From contig NZ_PGDQ01000003.1 of assembly GCF_003073135.1 (NCBI RefSeq), positions 1 to 64,000 on the forward strand: a stretch of DNA of 64,000 nucleotides, written 5' to 3'. Below, in pieces: positions 42,911-51,792 of the stretch. The notes beneath the pieces were generated by a model. The model was given only the letters and a program-made list of their open reading frames with translations, was not told where the DNA came from and did no database searches. The translations under genes and the position numbers were made by a program. How positions within the stretch are numbered: the first letter of the stretch is position 1; each line of letters begins with the position of its first letter. This DNA comes from Euzebya rosea. Lineage in GTDB: Bacteria; Actinomycetota; Nitriliruptoria; Euzebyales; Euzebyaceae.

Positions 42911-44080
42911 ATGGTCACGTCGCTTCCGGTCCTGTCCACCGCTCCTGCCCAGCCCGAGCACCTCACCCCTCCCGTCCGTCGAACGACCCGCCAGATCGAC
43001 GTCGGCGGCGTCAAGGTCGGCGGCGACGCACCCATCAGCGTGCAGTCGATGACGACCACACCGACCCACGACGTCAACGCGACCCTGCAGCAGATCGCCG
43101 CGCTCAACGCCGCTGGCGTGGACATCGTGCGCGTGGCCGTCCCCCGACAGGAGGACGCCGACGCGCTGGCCGCGATCGCCAAGCAGTCCACCGTCCCCGT
43201 CGTCTCCGACATCCACTTCCAGTGGAAGTACGCGATGGCGGCCATCGAGGCAGGCGTGGCCAAGGTCCGGATCAACCCGGGCAACATCCACAAGGCCGGC
43301 GACACCTCCAAGGTGAAGGTCATCGGCGACGCCGCCAAGGACGCTGGCATCCCGATCCGCATCGGCGTCAACGGCGGGTCGCTCGAGGCACGCCTGCTGG
43401 AGAAGCACGGTGGCGTGACGCCGGCCGCGCTGGTCGAGAGTGCCCTCGACGAGGTGAAGATCCTCGAGGACGTCGACTTCACCGACATCGCGATCTCGGT
43501 CAAGCACTCCGACCCGTGGACGATGATCCAGACCTACCGGCTGCTCAGCGAGCAGACCGACTACCCCCTCCACCTCGGCGTCACCGAGTCGGGGCCGTTG
43601 AAGACCGGTCGGGTCAAGTCCGCCGTCGGCCTCGGTGCCCTCCTCAGCGAGGGCATCGGCGACACCATCCGCGTGTCGTTGTCCGCCGACCCCGTCGAGG
43701 AGGTCAAGGCCGGCATCGAGATCCTCGAGGCCCTGCACCTGCGCGAGCGTGGCCTCGATGTCGTCTCGTGCCCGTCCTGCGGTCGGGCCGAGGTGGACGT
43801 CTACACCCTCGCCGAGAACGTCCAGAAGGGCCTGGAGGGCATCGACGTGCCGCTCCGCGTCGCCGTCATGGGCTGCGTCGTCAACGGTCCGGGTGAGGCT
43901 CGCGAGGCCGACCTGGGCGTGGCCGCCGGCAAGGGCAAGGGCCAGATCCTGAAGAAGGGCGAGGTCCTGTGGACCGTCGCCGAGGACGAGATCGTCGAGA
44001 CGCTGGTCTACATGGCCAACGAGATGGCCGAGGAGATCCGCGCCGAACGCGGTGACGGTTCCCCCGCCGTCGTCAGCTAG
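42911..44080 (+). CDS. ispG: 4-hydroxy-3-methylbut-2-enyl diphosphate synthase (flavodoxin)
   Basis: 389 residues from ATG 42911 (TAGGTT box ends ten bases upstream; upstream in-frame codons read through the promoter). TIM-barrel start [20 protein letters not shown]; [4Fe-4S] ligands C287, C290 (SCPSCGR) and C322 ([10 protein letters not shown]) with E329 nearby. Reduces MEcPP to HMBPP in the MEP pathway. Its stop codon TAG forms the first half of the promoter of the next gene. Confidence 0.96.
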   Translation: MVTSLPVLSTAPAQPEHLTPPVRRTTRQIDVGGVKVGGDAPISVQSMTTTPTHDVNATLQQIAALNAAGVDIVRVAVPRQEDADALAAIAKQSTVPVVSDIHFQWKYAMAAIEAGVAKVRINPGNIHKAGDTSKVKVIGDAAKDAGIPIRIGVNGGSLEARLLEKHGGVTPAALVESALDEVKILEDVDFTDIAISVKHSDPWTMIQTYRLLSEQTDYPLHLGVTESGPLKTGRVKSAVGLGALLSEGIGDTIRVSLSADPVEEVKAGIEILEALHLRERGLDVVSCPSCGRAEVDVYTLAENVQKGLEGIDVPLRVAVMGCVVNGPGEAREADLGVAAGKGKGQILKKGEVLWTVAEDEIVETLVYMANEMAEEIRAERGDGSPAVVS

Positions 44081-44083
44081 CCT
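44078..44083 (+). promoter_or_regulatory. -10 box using the ispG stop codon
   Basis: TAGCCT, of which TAG is the ispG stop, ends nine bases before the IMPase GTG at 44093. Confidence 0.45.
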
Positions 44084-44092
44084 GCGGGGCCA

Positions 44093-44941
44093 GTGAGCAG
44101 CATCGCCCGCACCGCCGCCCCCGCCCATCACGACGACGCTGCCCTGCGGCATGCCCGGCAGGTGGCCACGGCCATCGCCGTGGAAGCCGGTGACCTGGCG
44201 ATGAGCTGGTACCACCGCGGCGTGGCCACTGAGGAGAAGGGCCACGCCGACCTGGTGAGCGAGGCCGACCGCCAGGTCGAGGCGTTGGTCAAGCGACGCC
44301 TGATCGAGGCGTTCCCCGACGACGCCGTGGTGGGGGAGGAGGGGACGGGGCCCGACTCGGTCGCCCTCGACGATGCCCGGCGGTGGTACGTCGACCCCAT
44401 CGACGGGACGACCAACTTCCTCAAGGGCCTGCCCGACTGGGGCGTGTCCATCGGCCTTGCCGGCCCCGCCGACGAGCTGCTGGTCGGCGTGATCGTCCTG
44501 CCACGCCACGACACCGTGTTCAGCGCAGCACGGGGGATGGGCGCGACGCGCAACGGCGTGCCGATCCATGCCTCGACCGTCGACCGGGTCGACCGGACGC
44601 TGATGTGCTACGCGCTGACCCCCCGTGCGCCCGAGGCCTGGGGCGGTCAGGAGCGGATGCGGGCGGGCTACGTCGCCCTCGTCCAGCGAGCGCTCGGCAC
44701 GCGCATGCAGGGGTGCTCGGTCGCCGACCTGACCAGCGTCGCCAGCGGCCGCATCGACGCGACGTGGGCCGGCGGCATGGGCAAGTGGGACGTGGCAGCA
44801 GGGCTGACGATCGTGCTGGAGGCAGGGGCTCGGGTCACCGACGTCGACGGCAACGCCGTGACGACCGTCACGACGGACTTCCTGGCGTCCCCGCCCGCCG
44901 TGCACGACGAGCTGCGCCGCCTGATCACCATCGGGCCGTAG
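44093..44941 (+). CDS. Inositol monophosphatase family protein
   Basis: 282 residues, GTG start. Metal motifs: E82/E83 in VVGEEG, WYVDPIDGTTNF with D101 and D104, and WAGGMGKWDVAAGLTIVLEAG near 221-241. These are the Mg-binding sites of the IMPase/FBPase-like/CysQ superfamily. Substrate could be inositol phosphate (mycothiol or phosphatidylinositol synthesis), histidinol phosphate or PAP. Twelve bases after ispG. Confidence 0.92.
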   Translation: MSSIARTAAPAHHDDAALRHARQVATAIAVEAGDLAMSWYHRGVATEEKGHADLVSEADRQVEALVKRRLIEAFPDDAVVGEEGTGPDSVALDDARRWYVDPIDGTTNFLKGLPDWGVSIGLAGPADELLVGVIVLPRHDTVFSAARGMGATRNGVPIHASTVDRVDRTLMCYALTPRAPEAWGGQERMRAGYVALVQRALGTRMQGCSVADLTSVASGRIDATWAGGMGKWDVAAGLTIVLEAGARVTDVDGNAVTTVTTDFLASPPAVHDELRRLITIGP

Positions 44942-44944
44942 CAT
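44939..44944 (+). promoter_or_regulatory. -10 box using the IMPase stop codon
   Basis: TAGCAT, beginning with the IMPase stop, ends exactly seven bases before GTG 44952 of the channel gene. Confidence 0.45.
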
Positions 44945-44951
44945 CCCCCGG

Positions 44952-46022
44952 GTGAGTTCACCCCCGACGGAGATCAACGTCGGTCGCCTGCCGGTGACCC
45001 GACGCCTGTTCTTCGCGCTCGGGCTGTTCGTCACGGTGTCCGTCGCGGGCGTCGTGGCGTTGATGGCCACCCAGGGCGCGACCGTGGGTGACGCGATCTA
45101 CTTCGTGGTCATCACGGTGTTTGCCGTCGGCTTCACCGAGATCGTCGACCTCGACGCCACCGGCCGCGCCATCATCAGCGCGATCATCGTGCTCGGCGTG
45201 GGCAGCTTCACGTTCCTGACCGTCAACGTCATCGAGTTCCTGGTCGAGGGACACCTCCTCGACCTCGTGGGGAGACGCAGAATGAACCGGCAGCTCGAGG
45301 CCCTCGACCAGCACATGATCGTCTGCGGGTTCGGGCGTGTCGGACGGCAGGTGTCCGACGACCTCCTCCGCGACCAGACCCAGCAGGTGGTCATCGACGT
45401 GGACCCCGACCGCCTGCACTACGCCGCCGAGCGGGGGCTGCCCCACCTGCTCGGCAACGCCTCGGAGGAGTCGGTCCTCGATGACGCCGGAATCCGCAGG
45501 GCCTACGGCGTGGCTGCCGTCACCGAGGACGATGCCGAGAACGTCCTCATCGCGCTCACCGCGAAGCTGATGCGTCCCGACCTCTTCGTCGTGGTCAGGC
45601 TCAAGGACGCGCGCAACAGCTCCAAGGCCCATGCGGCTGGTGCGGACCGGGTGATCTCCCCGAGCGAGATCGGTGGCCATCGCATCGCGGCACTGCTGAC
45701 CAAGCCGTCGGTCGTGGACTTCCTCGACGTGGTCACCCACGCCTCCGACGTCGACATCGTCCTGGAGGAGATCGAGCTCCGAAGTGACGCCCCCGTCGTC
45801 GGCCTGACCCTTGCCACCGCTCGCCTGCGCGACACCTACGGCATCAACGTCGTCGCGATCCGCCGGGCCGGTGTGGCCGGCCTCAGCACCCGCCCCGACC
45901 CGGCCGTGCCCCTCGGAACGGGCGACGTGCTGGTCCTGATCGGCGCGCGGGAGGACCTCGACCGCCTCAACGCCGACAACGGCCGCCCGACCCACGAGCG
46001 ACGGCGCCCGGCCACCGGCTGA
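44952..46022 (+). CDS. Potassium channel with RCK (TrkA-N/TrkA-C) domains, altered filter
   Basis: 356 residues, GTG start. Two membrane segments at about 18-38 and 72-96 flank a pore loop whose filter reads T55-V-F-A58-V-G-F61-T62-E63, where canonical K+ channels have T-V-G-Y-G-D; the first Thr is Ala, Tyr is Phe and the second Gly is Thr. The RCK N domain (about 112-230) has GFGRVGRQVS and D(139)VDPDR for NAD/ligand; a TrkA-C domain follows at 255-340. Convergent with the M14 gene across a perfect hairpin. Confidence 0.88.
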   Translation: MSSPPTEINVGRLPVTRRLFFALGLFVTVSVAGVVALMATQGATVGDAIYFVVITVFAVGFTEIVDLDATGRAIISAIIVLGVGSFTFLTVNVIEFLVEGHLLDLVGRRRMNRQLEALDQHMIVCGFGRVGRQVSDDLLRDQTQQVVIDVDPDRLHYAAERGLPHLLGNASEESVLDDAGIRRAYGVAAVTEDDAENVLIALTAKLMRPDLFVVVRLKDARNSSKAHAAGADRVISPSEIGGHRIAALLTKPSVVDFLDVVTHASDVDIVLEEIELRSDAPVVGLTLATARLRDTYGINVVAIRRAGVAGLSTRPDPAVPLGTGDVLVLIGAREDLDRLNADNGRPTHERRRPATG

Positions 46023-46074
46023 TCCCGCCGGGCCCGAACCGGAGCCGAAGCAGCCACCGGCAGCCGAGAACCAG

Positions 46075-46106
46075 CGACGGCCGCCGGCAGGTGCCGGCGG
46101 CCGTCG
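46075..46106. terminator. Bidirectional terminator between channel and M14 genes
   Basis: CGACGGCCGCCGGCA (46075-46089) and TGCCGGCGGCCGTCG (46092-46106) form a perfect 15-bp stem with a 2-base centre between two convergent genes. Confidence 0.85.
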
Positions 46107-46124
46107 TGGTTGCGTCGTGGAGGG

Positions 46125-49100
46125 CTAGGACTCCAAGACGGCTTCGGCGGCGTCACACGCCGCCTGCGCGGCGAGGCAGACCACGACGGTGCCCGACTCG
46201 GCCGGCGCGAACGCCGACTCGAGGAAGGACATGGTCTCCGTCGGCAGGTCGTCGCCGTTGGCCAGCAGGATCGGGGCGTCGGTGGACGCCGACAGCGCGG
46301 CAGCGGTGAAGCCCGCCACCCACGACTGCGCGTCCTGTCCCTCGACCACGATCACGCGCTCGGCCGGGTTGCTCGCGTCGAAGCCACGTGCCTCGGCGAT
46401 CGCAACCGCGGTCGCGAACCGGTTGGGGCCCTGCACGCGATCCGTCGACAGACCCAGCGCCTCGACGGCGTCCAGGACCACATCGGCGATCGCTGCGGCG
46501 CCACCGATGGCGGTGACGTCGTCGGCCGACGTGGACTGGAGGTGGGTCGCCGCCGAGCCGTTCAGCTCGTCGGACTGGGTCAGCAGCAGGCCGGTGCCGG
46601 CCTGTGCCGCCCACCCACCGGCAGCCAGCGAGTCGGCGAACGCCTGGGTGGCGTCCGACGACCCGTCGGCGGGATAGGCCCGGGCCAGCAGGAGCCCGGC
46701 GTCGTCGGCAGCCGCCTCGGCGATCGCAACCGCCGTCTCGGTCCGGGTCGCACCAGCGATGCGGGTGACGGAGAAGCCCTCCGCCTCGAGCTCGTCGGTG
46801 ACGGCCTCGCTGATGGCCGCGGTGCCACCGAGGACGATGACGTCGTCGACACCGAGCCGCTGCAGCTCCGCGAGGACTTCCGGCTCCAGCTCGTCGGCCT
46901 CGTTCAGCAGCAGCGAACGGCCGTCGGTCTGCAGGGTCCCCGACGCAAGGGCGTCGGCGAAGACGGTGTCGGAGGCGACGAGTGCGCTGTCACCGGCCTG
47001 GGCGAACGCCCGCGTGCCGGGGTTGGTCAGCTTCGACAGCTCGATGGACAGGTCGGTCGGGTCGGCGTCGTCGACGCCGCCGGGGGTGATGGACAGGACC
47101 CGGTCGGGACCCTCCGTCGGCTCCTCGGTGGGCGTCTCGGTCGGGGTGACCGGACCGGGGTTGGGGCCCGGACCCGGGTTCGGGGTCGGGGTCGGCGTGG
47201 GGGTGGGGGTCGGCGTCGGGGTCGGCGTCGGTGCCGGCTCGAAGCGGACGGTCACCTGCTGGGGGTCCGACACGTTGCCGGACGCATCCACGGCGATCCA
47301 GCGCAGGACCGTCTGCTCGCTGATGGTCAGCGGCATGGGGATGTCACGGATGTAGCGCCGCTCGATGACCGGCGAGTCCAGGGTGGGCTCGCTGCCGTCG
47401 GTCGTGTAGTGGATGGTGGCCGGTTCGTCGGAATCGAAGGTGACGTCGACCGGTTCCTCGAACCACTGGTCGTCGGCGATGTTGGTGGAGGTGACCGGCG
47501 CCTGGGTGTCCTCGCCGAAGGCCTTGACGACCTCCAGCAGGCCGTACATGCCGCTGGCGAACTCCATCGCCTGGTAGAAGCCCTCCTCCTCGAAGTCGGG
47601 CTGGAACCCGGTGCTGTCCCAGGAGTCGTCGACGGCGTCGTAGATGCGCGCACCGACCTCGAAGTTGAACGCGAAGATGTCGGGGTCGCGACCGACCTCG
47701 GTCTCCTCGTCGACGTACTCGTAGTAGTGGTCGTCGGCGGAGTTGCCGGCGGCGGAGTACAGGACGTCGATGACGGGGCCGGCACGACCCGGCTCGATCA
47801 CCGTGCCGCGGAAGGACTTGATGTCCTGCAGGATCGACTCGGCGGTCACCTCGAAGTACTCCTCGATACCGGCCGTCGGACGCGGCAGGGTGACGCGTCC
47901 CTCCTGGATGTAGGACGCCGGGGCCCACATGAAGTACCCACCGTGGGAGTGGGTGTTCATCGCGAACTCGATGTTGGGGTAGGTCGCGGCCAGCCACATC
48001 TCGTTGCGGGCCTCGGGTTCGCTGCCCTCGGCAGGACCGGCGTAGGTGCCGCTCGTGCACGACGTCGTGCTAGCGCCGTCGTAGCCGTCGTGGGCGCTGC
48101 CCACCCGGTAGTTGCGGTTCAGGTCCACACCCATGGAGTTCCACCGACCCGTGTCGGAGTTGTCCGGGGTGCAGTAGTTGGTCATGCTCTTGCGCTGGAA
48201 GTTGTAGTCGTACATCGAGAAGTTCGTGCCGTCGGGGTTGACGGTCGGCACGATGAAGATGTCGAGGGTGTCGACCAGCGTGGTGGTGGCCGGGTCGGTG
48301 CCGTAGTTGGCGGTCAGGCGGTGGGCGGTCTCCAGGCACACCAGCGGGGTGACCCACTCACGCGCGTGCTCCTGGCAGTAGATCATCACGCCGGGCCGGG
48401 TTCCGTCGCGCTGGGCACCGATGCGGAGGGCCCGTACCTGGGCAGGTTCACGGGAGATGTGCTCGGGTGCGGAGAGGCGGTCGCTGAGGGGGTAGGTCCC
48501 GGCGAGGACGGGGCTGGTGCCGGCACTTCCCCGGTAGGTGTGCGCCGAGCCCATCGCCGCGACGGCCGGGTTGCCGTTGAGGGCGTCGACGACCTCCGCC
48601 GCGGTGGCGATGGCGTTGCTGTCGCCGTCGGTGGCCAGCGTGACGGTGATGGTCGTTCCGTCGACCGCCACGGCGGTGGTGGCGTCCGGCGTGCCCGGGT
48701 TCTCCAGGACCAGCGTCCAGTCGTTGCCCCCTTCGCTGCCGTAGGCGTCGCTCAGCAGGTACATGACCTGGTTCGAGCTGGTGCCCGCGGACTGGGCGAT
48801 CGCCTGGCGGCGGTAGCCGTTGGTGAGGTACGGCAGGTCGATCATCTCGGTGATGCCCGGGTTGTACGCGGCGATCTCGATGATCTCCTGGGTGATCTGG
48901 ACCGCGTCCATGTACCCCTCGTTGGTGAAGCCCCACTCGAACTCGGCGGGGAACGGGGTCACCGAGCCGGACGTCCACTGGCGGGTCGGCACGGTCGTGG
49001 ACTCACCGTCGTCGTTGCTGACGGTCACCTGGGCCGGCGGCGACACGACGCGCTCGGGCGAGCTGAAGCGGTGGTACATGTACTGCCCGGCGTCGGTGAA

Positions 49101-49697
49101 GCGCGACATCGGGAACTCCTGGCCGTTCGCGGTCACGGTGAGGACGTCGCCCGATCCCTCCTCGGAGTGCGCTTCCACGGAGATGAAGATCCCGACGCTG
49201 TTGGCGAACCAGTCGGCCCGCAGGACGTCGATGTAGCGATCCTCCACGACCGGGGCGGGTGAGGGGGTGCTCTCGGCGAAGGCCGCCATCTCGGCTTCCG
49301 CGACGACGCGTTCCTGCATCTCCTCCGGCTCGACGAGGACGTTGCCGTACAGGTCGTCCTGCAGGTCCTCCAGGGTGGGGGCGGGCGCGCTGTCCACGAT
49401 CCGTGCGAACCCGGGCAGCGCCTCGGCCTGGCCGTCGCTGGCGAGGACGCTCAGCTCCCAGCCCCCGTCGTCGGCGGCGTTCACCTCGGCGACGTCGTAG
49501 CCGGCCGTCTCCAGCATCTGGATGTGGGTGGAGTCGGGCACGTGGACCAGCAGGAACTGCGTCACGGACTCATCGGTGACCCGCTGGTCGGCGTCGGCAT
49601 CACCGGACAGGGGCAGGGTCGCCAGCAGCAACGCGGCGACCGGGATCAGTACCGCGATACGCGACACCAACCGTGTGCGGACAGGGGACAACGGCAT
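46125..49697 (-). CDS. Exported M14 zinc carboxypeptidase with CW_binding_2 anchor
   Basis: 1,190 residues. Signal peptide 1-36. A prodomain-like region is at about 40-270. The M14 catalytic core has zinc ligands H444 and E447 (HAREW), Arg near 527 (VDLNRNYR), the third-ligand His near 582 (NTHSHGG) and catalytic Glu near 677 (FNFEVG). A ~110-residue domain of flagellin-like beta character interrupts the core at about 325-430. A chitobiase-like Fn3 (CHB_HEX_C) domain covers 735-815, then (PT)n linker near 821-846 and three or four CW_binding_2 repeats to the end. GGAGTC is the ribosome site. Confidence 0.9.
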   Translation of the reverse strand: MPLSPVRTRLVSRIAVLIPVAALLLATLPLSGDADADQRVTDESVTQFLLVHVPDSTHIQMLETAGYDVAEVNAADDGGWELSVLASDGQAEALPGFARIVDSAPAPTLEDLQDDLYGNVLVEPEEMQERVVAEAEMAAFAESTPSPAPVVEDRYIDVLRADWFANSVGIFISVEAHSEEGSGDVLTVTANGQEFPMSRFTDAGQYMYHRFSSPERVVSPPAQVTVSNDDGESTTVPTRQWTSGSVTPFPAEFEWGFTNEGYMDAVQITQEIIEIAAYNPGITEMIDLPYLTNGYRRQAIAQSAGTSSNQVMYLLSDAYGSEGGNDWTLVLENPGTPDATTAVAVDGTTITVTLATDGDSNAIATAAEVVDALNGNPAVAAMGSAHTYRGSAGTSPVLAGTYPLSDRLSAPEHISREPAQVRALRIGAQRDGTRPGVMIYCQEHAREWVTPLVCLETAHRLTANYGTDPATTTLVDTLDIFIVPTVNPDGTNFSMYDYNFQRKSMTNYCTPDNSDTGRWNSMGVDLNRNYRVGSAHDGYDGASTTSCTSGTYAGPAEGSEPEARNEMWLAATYPNIEFAMNTHSHGGYFMWAPASYIQEGRVTLPRPTAGIEEYFEVTAESILQDIKSFRGTVIEPGRAGPVIDVLYSAAGNSADDHYYEYVDEETEVGRDPDIFAFNFEVGARIYDAVDDSWDSTGFQPDFEEEGFYQAMEFASGMYGLLEVVKAFGEDTQAPVTSTNIADDQWFEEPVDVTFDSDEPATIHYTTDGSEPTLDSPVIERRYIRDIPMPLTISEQTVLRWIAVDASGNVSDPQQVTVRFEPAPTPTPTPTPTPTPTPTPNPGPGPNPGPVTPTETPTEEPTEGPDRVLSITPGGVDDADPTDLSIELSKLTNPGTRAFAQAGDSALVASDTVFADALASGTLQTDGRSLLLNEADELEPEVLAELQRLGVDDVIVLGGTAAISEAVTDELEAEGFSVTRIAGATRTETAVAIAEAAADDAGLLLARAYPADGSSDATQAFADSLAAGGWAAQAGTGLLLTQSDELNGSAATHLQSTSADDVTAIGGAAAIADVVLDAVEALGLSTDRVQGPNRFATAVAIAEARGFDASNPAERVIVVEGQDAQSWVAGFTAAALSASTDAPILLANGDDLPTETMSFLESAFAPAESGTVVVCLAAQAACDAAEAVLES

Positions 49698-49870
49698 GTC
49701 TTGACTCCTTCAGCGACGGGACGGTCGCGGTGCGCGACCGCGGCGTGTCCAGCCCCTCGGGCGAGGCCGGGTGAACGCGAGGTGGACGCTAGAAGGGCCC
49801 CCGGTGGACCGGTATCAGCACGAGGTCGCGTCCTGTGTGTCCGCCGCGCGACAGTGTGTTCGAACGGTGT

Positions 49871-50929
49871 TCAGGCCTGCGGCGGCCGGGTCATCGCCTG
49901 GAGCACCCGGGCGGCCTTGACCCCGAGGTGCAGGTGCAGCCGCGCTTGGCCGTCGTCCAGGCGCATGCCGGTGATCTCCTCGATCCGACGGATGCGCTGG
50001 TACAGCGACGCCCGGTGCAGGTACAGGGTCGACGCGGTTGCCTTGACCTGCCCGCTGTTGTCGAGGAACGCCTCGAGGGTGTCCAGCAGCACCCCGTCCT
50101 CGATGCGCTGCAGCGCCCGGATCGCCTTGGGCACCATCGCCGACAGCTGATCGGGACCGAGGCCCGACAGCATGCCGAACACACCGAGGTCTCCCCACGA
50201 GGCGAGGGGGGCGAAGGCCGGCATGGTCCCGGCGATGCGCGCGGCCCCCATCGCCTGTCGGTAGGAGTACACCGCGCAGCTGAGGTTACGACGTTCGGCC
50301 CCGACGCCGACCGACGGCGGGTCCCCGATGGCGCCGGCCTCGGCCCATCGGGCGGTTGCCTCCTCCAGCAGCTGGCGTGCCACACCGCCGTCGGGCTCCT
50401 CGGTGCCGGGAGCGAGCGAGGGCACGAGCAGCACGCCGTGGGTCCGACGGGGAAGGTGGAGGATCCCGGCGCGGTCGGCCCGACGGACGCTGCGGCGCAG
50501 GACCTGGTGGATGAGGTCCGCCGTCAGGCCGTTGACGTGGCTGTCGTCCGCCCCGGCCATCACGACGACCGCGGTCACGGGTACGCCGACCGGGTAGGCG
50601 TTGTCGTCGATCAGGTCGGCGGCGGACTGGTGGCGGGATTCACGGTCGCCGAGCAGCAGGGTCCGGACGTCTCGTTCGTGCAGGCGCTGGATGCGCTCCA
50701 CGGTGCGACGGACCCGTTCCTGGCGAGAAGCCGGGGCGGGCTGGTCCAGGACGATCTCGTCGGGGACGGTGACCTCGTCGAGGACAGTGACCTCGGCGGG
50801 GACGGTGACCTCGTCGGGGACGGTGGCGGCCGACGTGCGCACGGACGTCGACGAACCATCGCCGTCCATGGCTGTCGAGCCGAGGGAGGACGGGCGGTCC
50901 TCGGCCTGTCGGTCGAATGGGGGACTCAT
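49871..50929 (-). CDS. PucR C-terminal HTH-family regulator
   Basis: 352 residues from ATG 50929; the frame is open further upstream but the addition is basic low-complexity. Near 20-60 lies a VP[D/A]EVTV repeat (four units) encoded by an 18-bp DNA repeat. The C-terminal 60 residues are the PucR-type helix-turn-helix (DTLEAFLDNSGQVKATASTLYLHRASLYQRIRRIEEITG). A GGDEF-like sensor/CdaR region precedes it. Same strand and 173 bp upstream of the M14 gene, so it may regulate it. That gap contains TAGCGT (minus, 49786-49791) as a -10 and a CCGGT/ACCGG inverted repeat. Confidence 0.8.
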   Translation of the reverse strand: MSPPFDRQAEDRPSSLGSTAMDGDGSSTSVRTSAATVPDEVTVPAEVTVLDEVTVPDEIVLDQPAPASRQERVRRTVERIQRLHERDVRTLLLGDRESRHQSAADLIDDNAYPVGVPVTAVVVMAGADDSHVNGLTADLIHQVLRRSVRRADRAGILHLPRRTHGVLLVPSLAPGTEEPDGGVARQLLEEATARWAEAGAIGDPPSVGVGAERRNLSCAVYSYRQAMGAARIAGTMPAFAPLASWGDLGVFGMLSGLGPDQLSAMVPKAIRALQRIEDGVLLDTLEAFLDNSGQVKATASTLYLHRASLYQRIRRIEEITGMRLDDGQARLHLHLGVKAARVLQAMTRPPQA

Positions 50930-51139
50930 CGGTCGGCGGGATCCGTGGGTTCCGGGGGACGGCGGCCGCATCCTACCCCTTCTCGAACCGTCGGTCTCAC
51001 GGGGTGCAGTCGCGCGGTCACGCACCGAGGTTCCTCTCCTCGACACCGTGTTCCACCCAGGCGACCCCCTCGGTCGCACTGCGGGTCACGACGCGGACAG
51101 AACCGGCGCGCTTGCCACGGCAAGGAGAAAGGGTGCTGC

Positions 51140-51290
51140 TACGCTGTTGAGTTGCCTGCCGCACCGGCGGCTGGCCGGCACGCCGATGACGTGTGTTGGA
51201 CAACTGACCGGGTGGCACGAAGTGGGCGCTTGCGCCCGCTTCTTTTGTTCTCCACTGCAGACTCGACCGAACCACCCGAAGGAGCACCCG
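51140..51290 (+). promoter_or_regulatory. rimP-nusA-infB promoter and attenuator-like leader
   Basis: TACGCT (51140-51145) is a candidate -10; CTTGCC-AC-GGCAAG just upstream is palindromic. In the leader GAAGTGGGCGC (51219-51229) pairs with GCGCCCGCTTC (51232-51242), 11 bp with one G-U, followed at once by TTTTGTT (51243-51249): an intrinsic terminator 40 nt before the rimP ATG. Since nusA is the second gene, autoregulation by attenuation is plausible. The rest of 50930-51139 shows nothing clear. Confidence 0.6.
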
Positions 51291-51749
51291 ATGGCCGCGA
51301 CGCTGACCGACACCATCGACGAGCTCGCCCGGCCGCTCGCCGACGAGGCAGCGCTGGACCTGGTCGACATCGAGGTGAAGGGCGGCGGCAGCCGCACCCG
51401 GATCCGCGTGATCGTGGACCGCAAGGGCGGTGTTGACGTCGGCACGTGCCAGAAGCTGTCGAAGCAGCTCGCCCGGCTGCTGGACGAACACGACCCCGTC
51501 AAGGACCGCTACACCCTCGAGGTCACCTCACCCGGCACCGACTGGCCGCTGCGCACGCAGCGCGACTTCGACCGCGTCGAGGGCCGCCTGGTCAAGGTCG
51601 TCCACGGCGACGACGAGGACTCCGCCGAGGTCATCGGCGAGATCGCCTCGACCACGGCCGAGGCCGTCGTCGTCCGCGACGAGGCCGGCGACACCCACGA
51701 GATCAGCTACGACCGCATCATGAAGGCCACACAGCAGCTCCCTTGGTGA
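51291..51749 (+). CDS. rimP: Ribosome maturation factor RimP
   Basis: 152 residues from ATG 51291, with GAAGGAG upstream; the open frame continues upstream but through the terminator hairpin. DUF150 N-terminal domain (DTIDELARPLADEAALDLVDIEVKGGGSRTRIRVIVDRKGGV) and C-terminal SH3-like domain (VEGRLVKVVHGDD...SAEVIGEI). Assembles the 30S subunit. First gene of the nusA-infB operon. Confidence 0.95.
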   Translation: MAATLTDTIDELARPLADEAALDLVDIEVKGGGSRTRIRVIVDRKGGVDVGTCQKLSKQLARLLDEHDPVKDRYTLEVTSPGTDWPLRTQRDFDRVEGRLVKVVHGDDEDSAEVIGEIASTTAEAVVVRDEAGDTHEISYDRIMKATQQLPW

Positions 51750-51792
51750 GCCTGGTGGTGAGGGACGAAGAGACATCGGAAGGACAGCCGCG

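Noticed and set aside
42176-45070. Minus-strand open frame of about 960 codons opposite ispG and the IMPase gene
   Set aside because: Both opposite genes carry intact catalytic motifs; the antisense frame has none.
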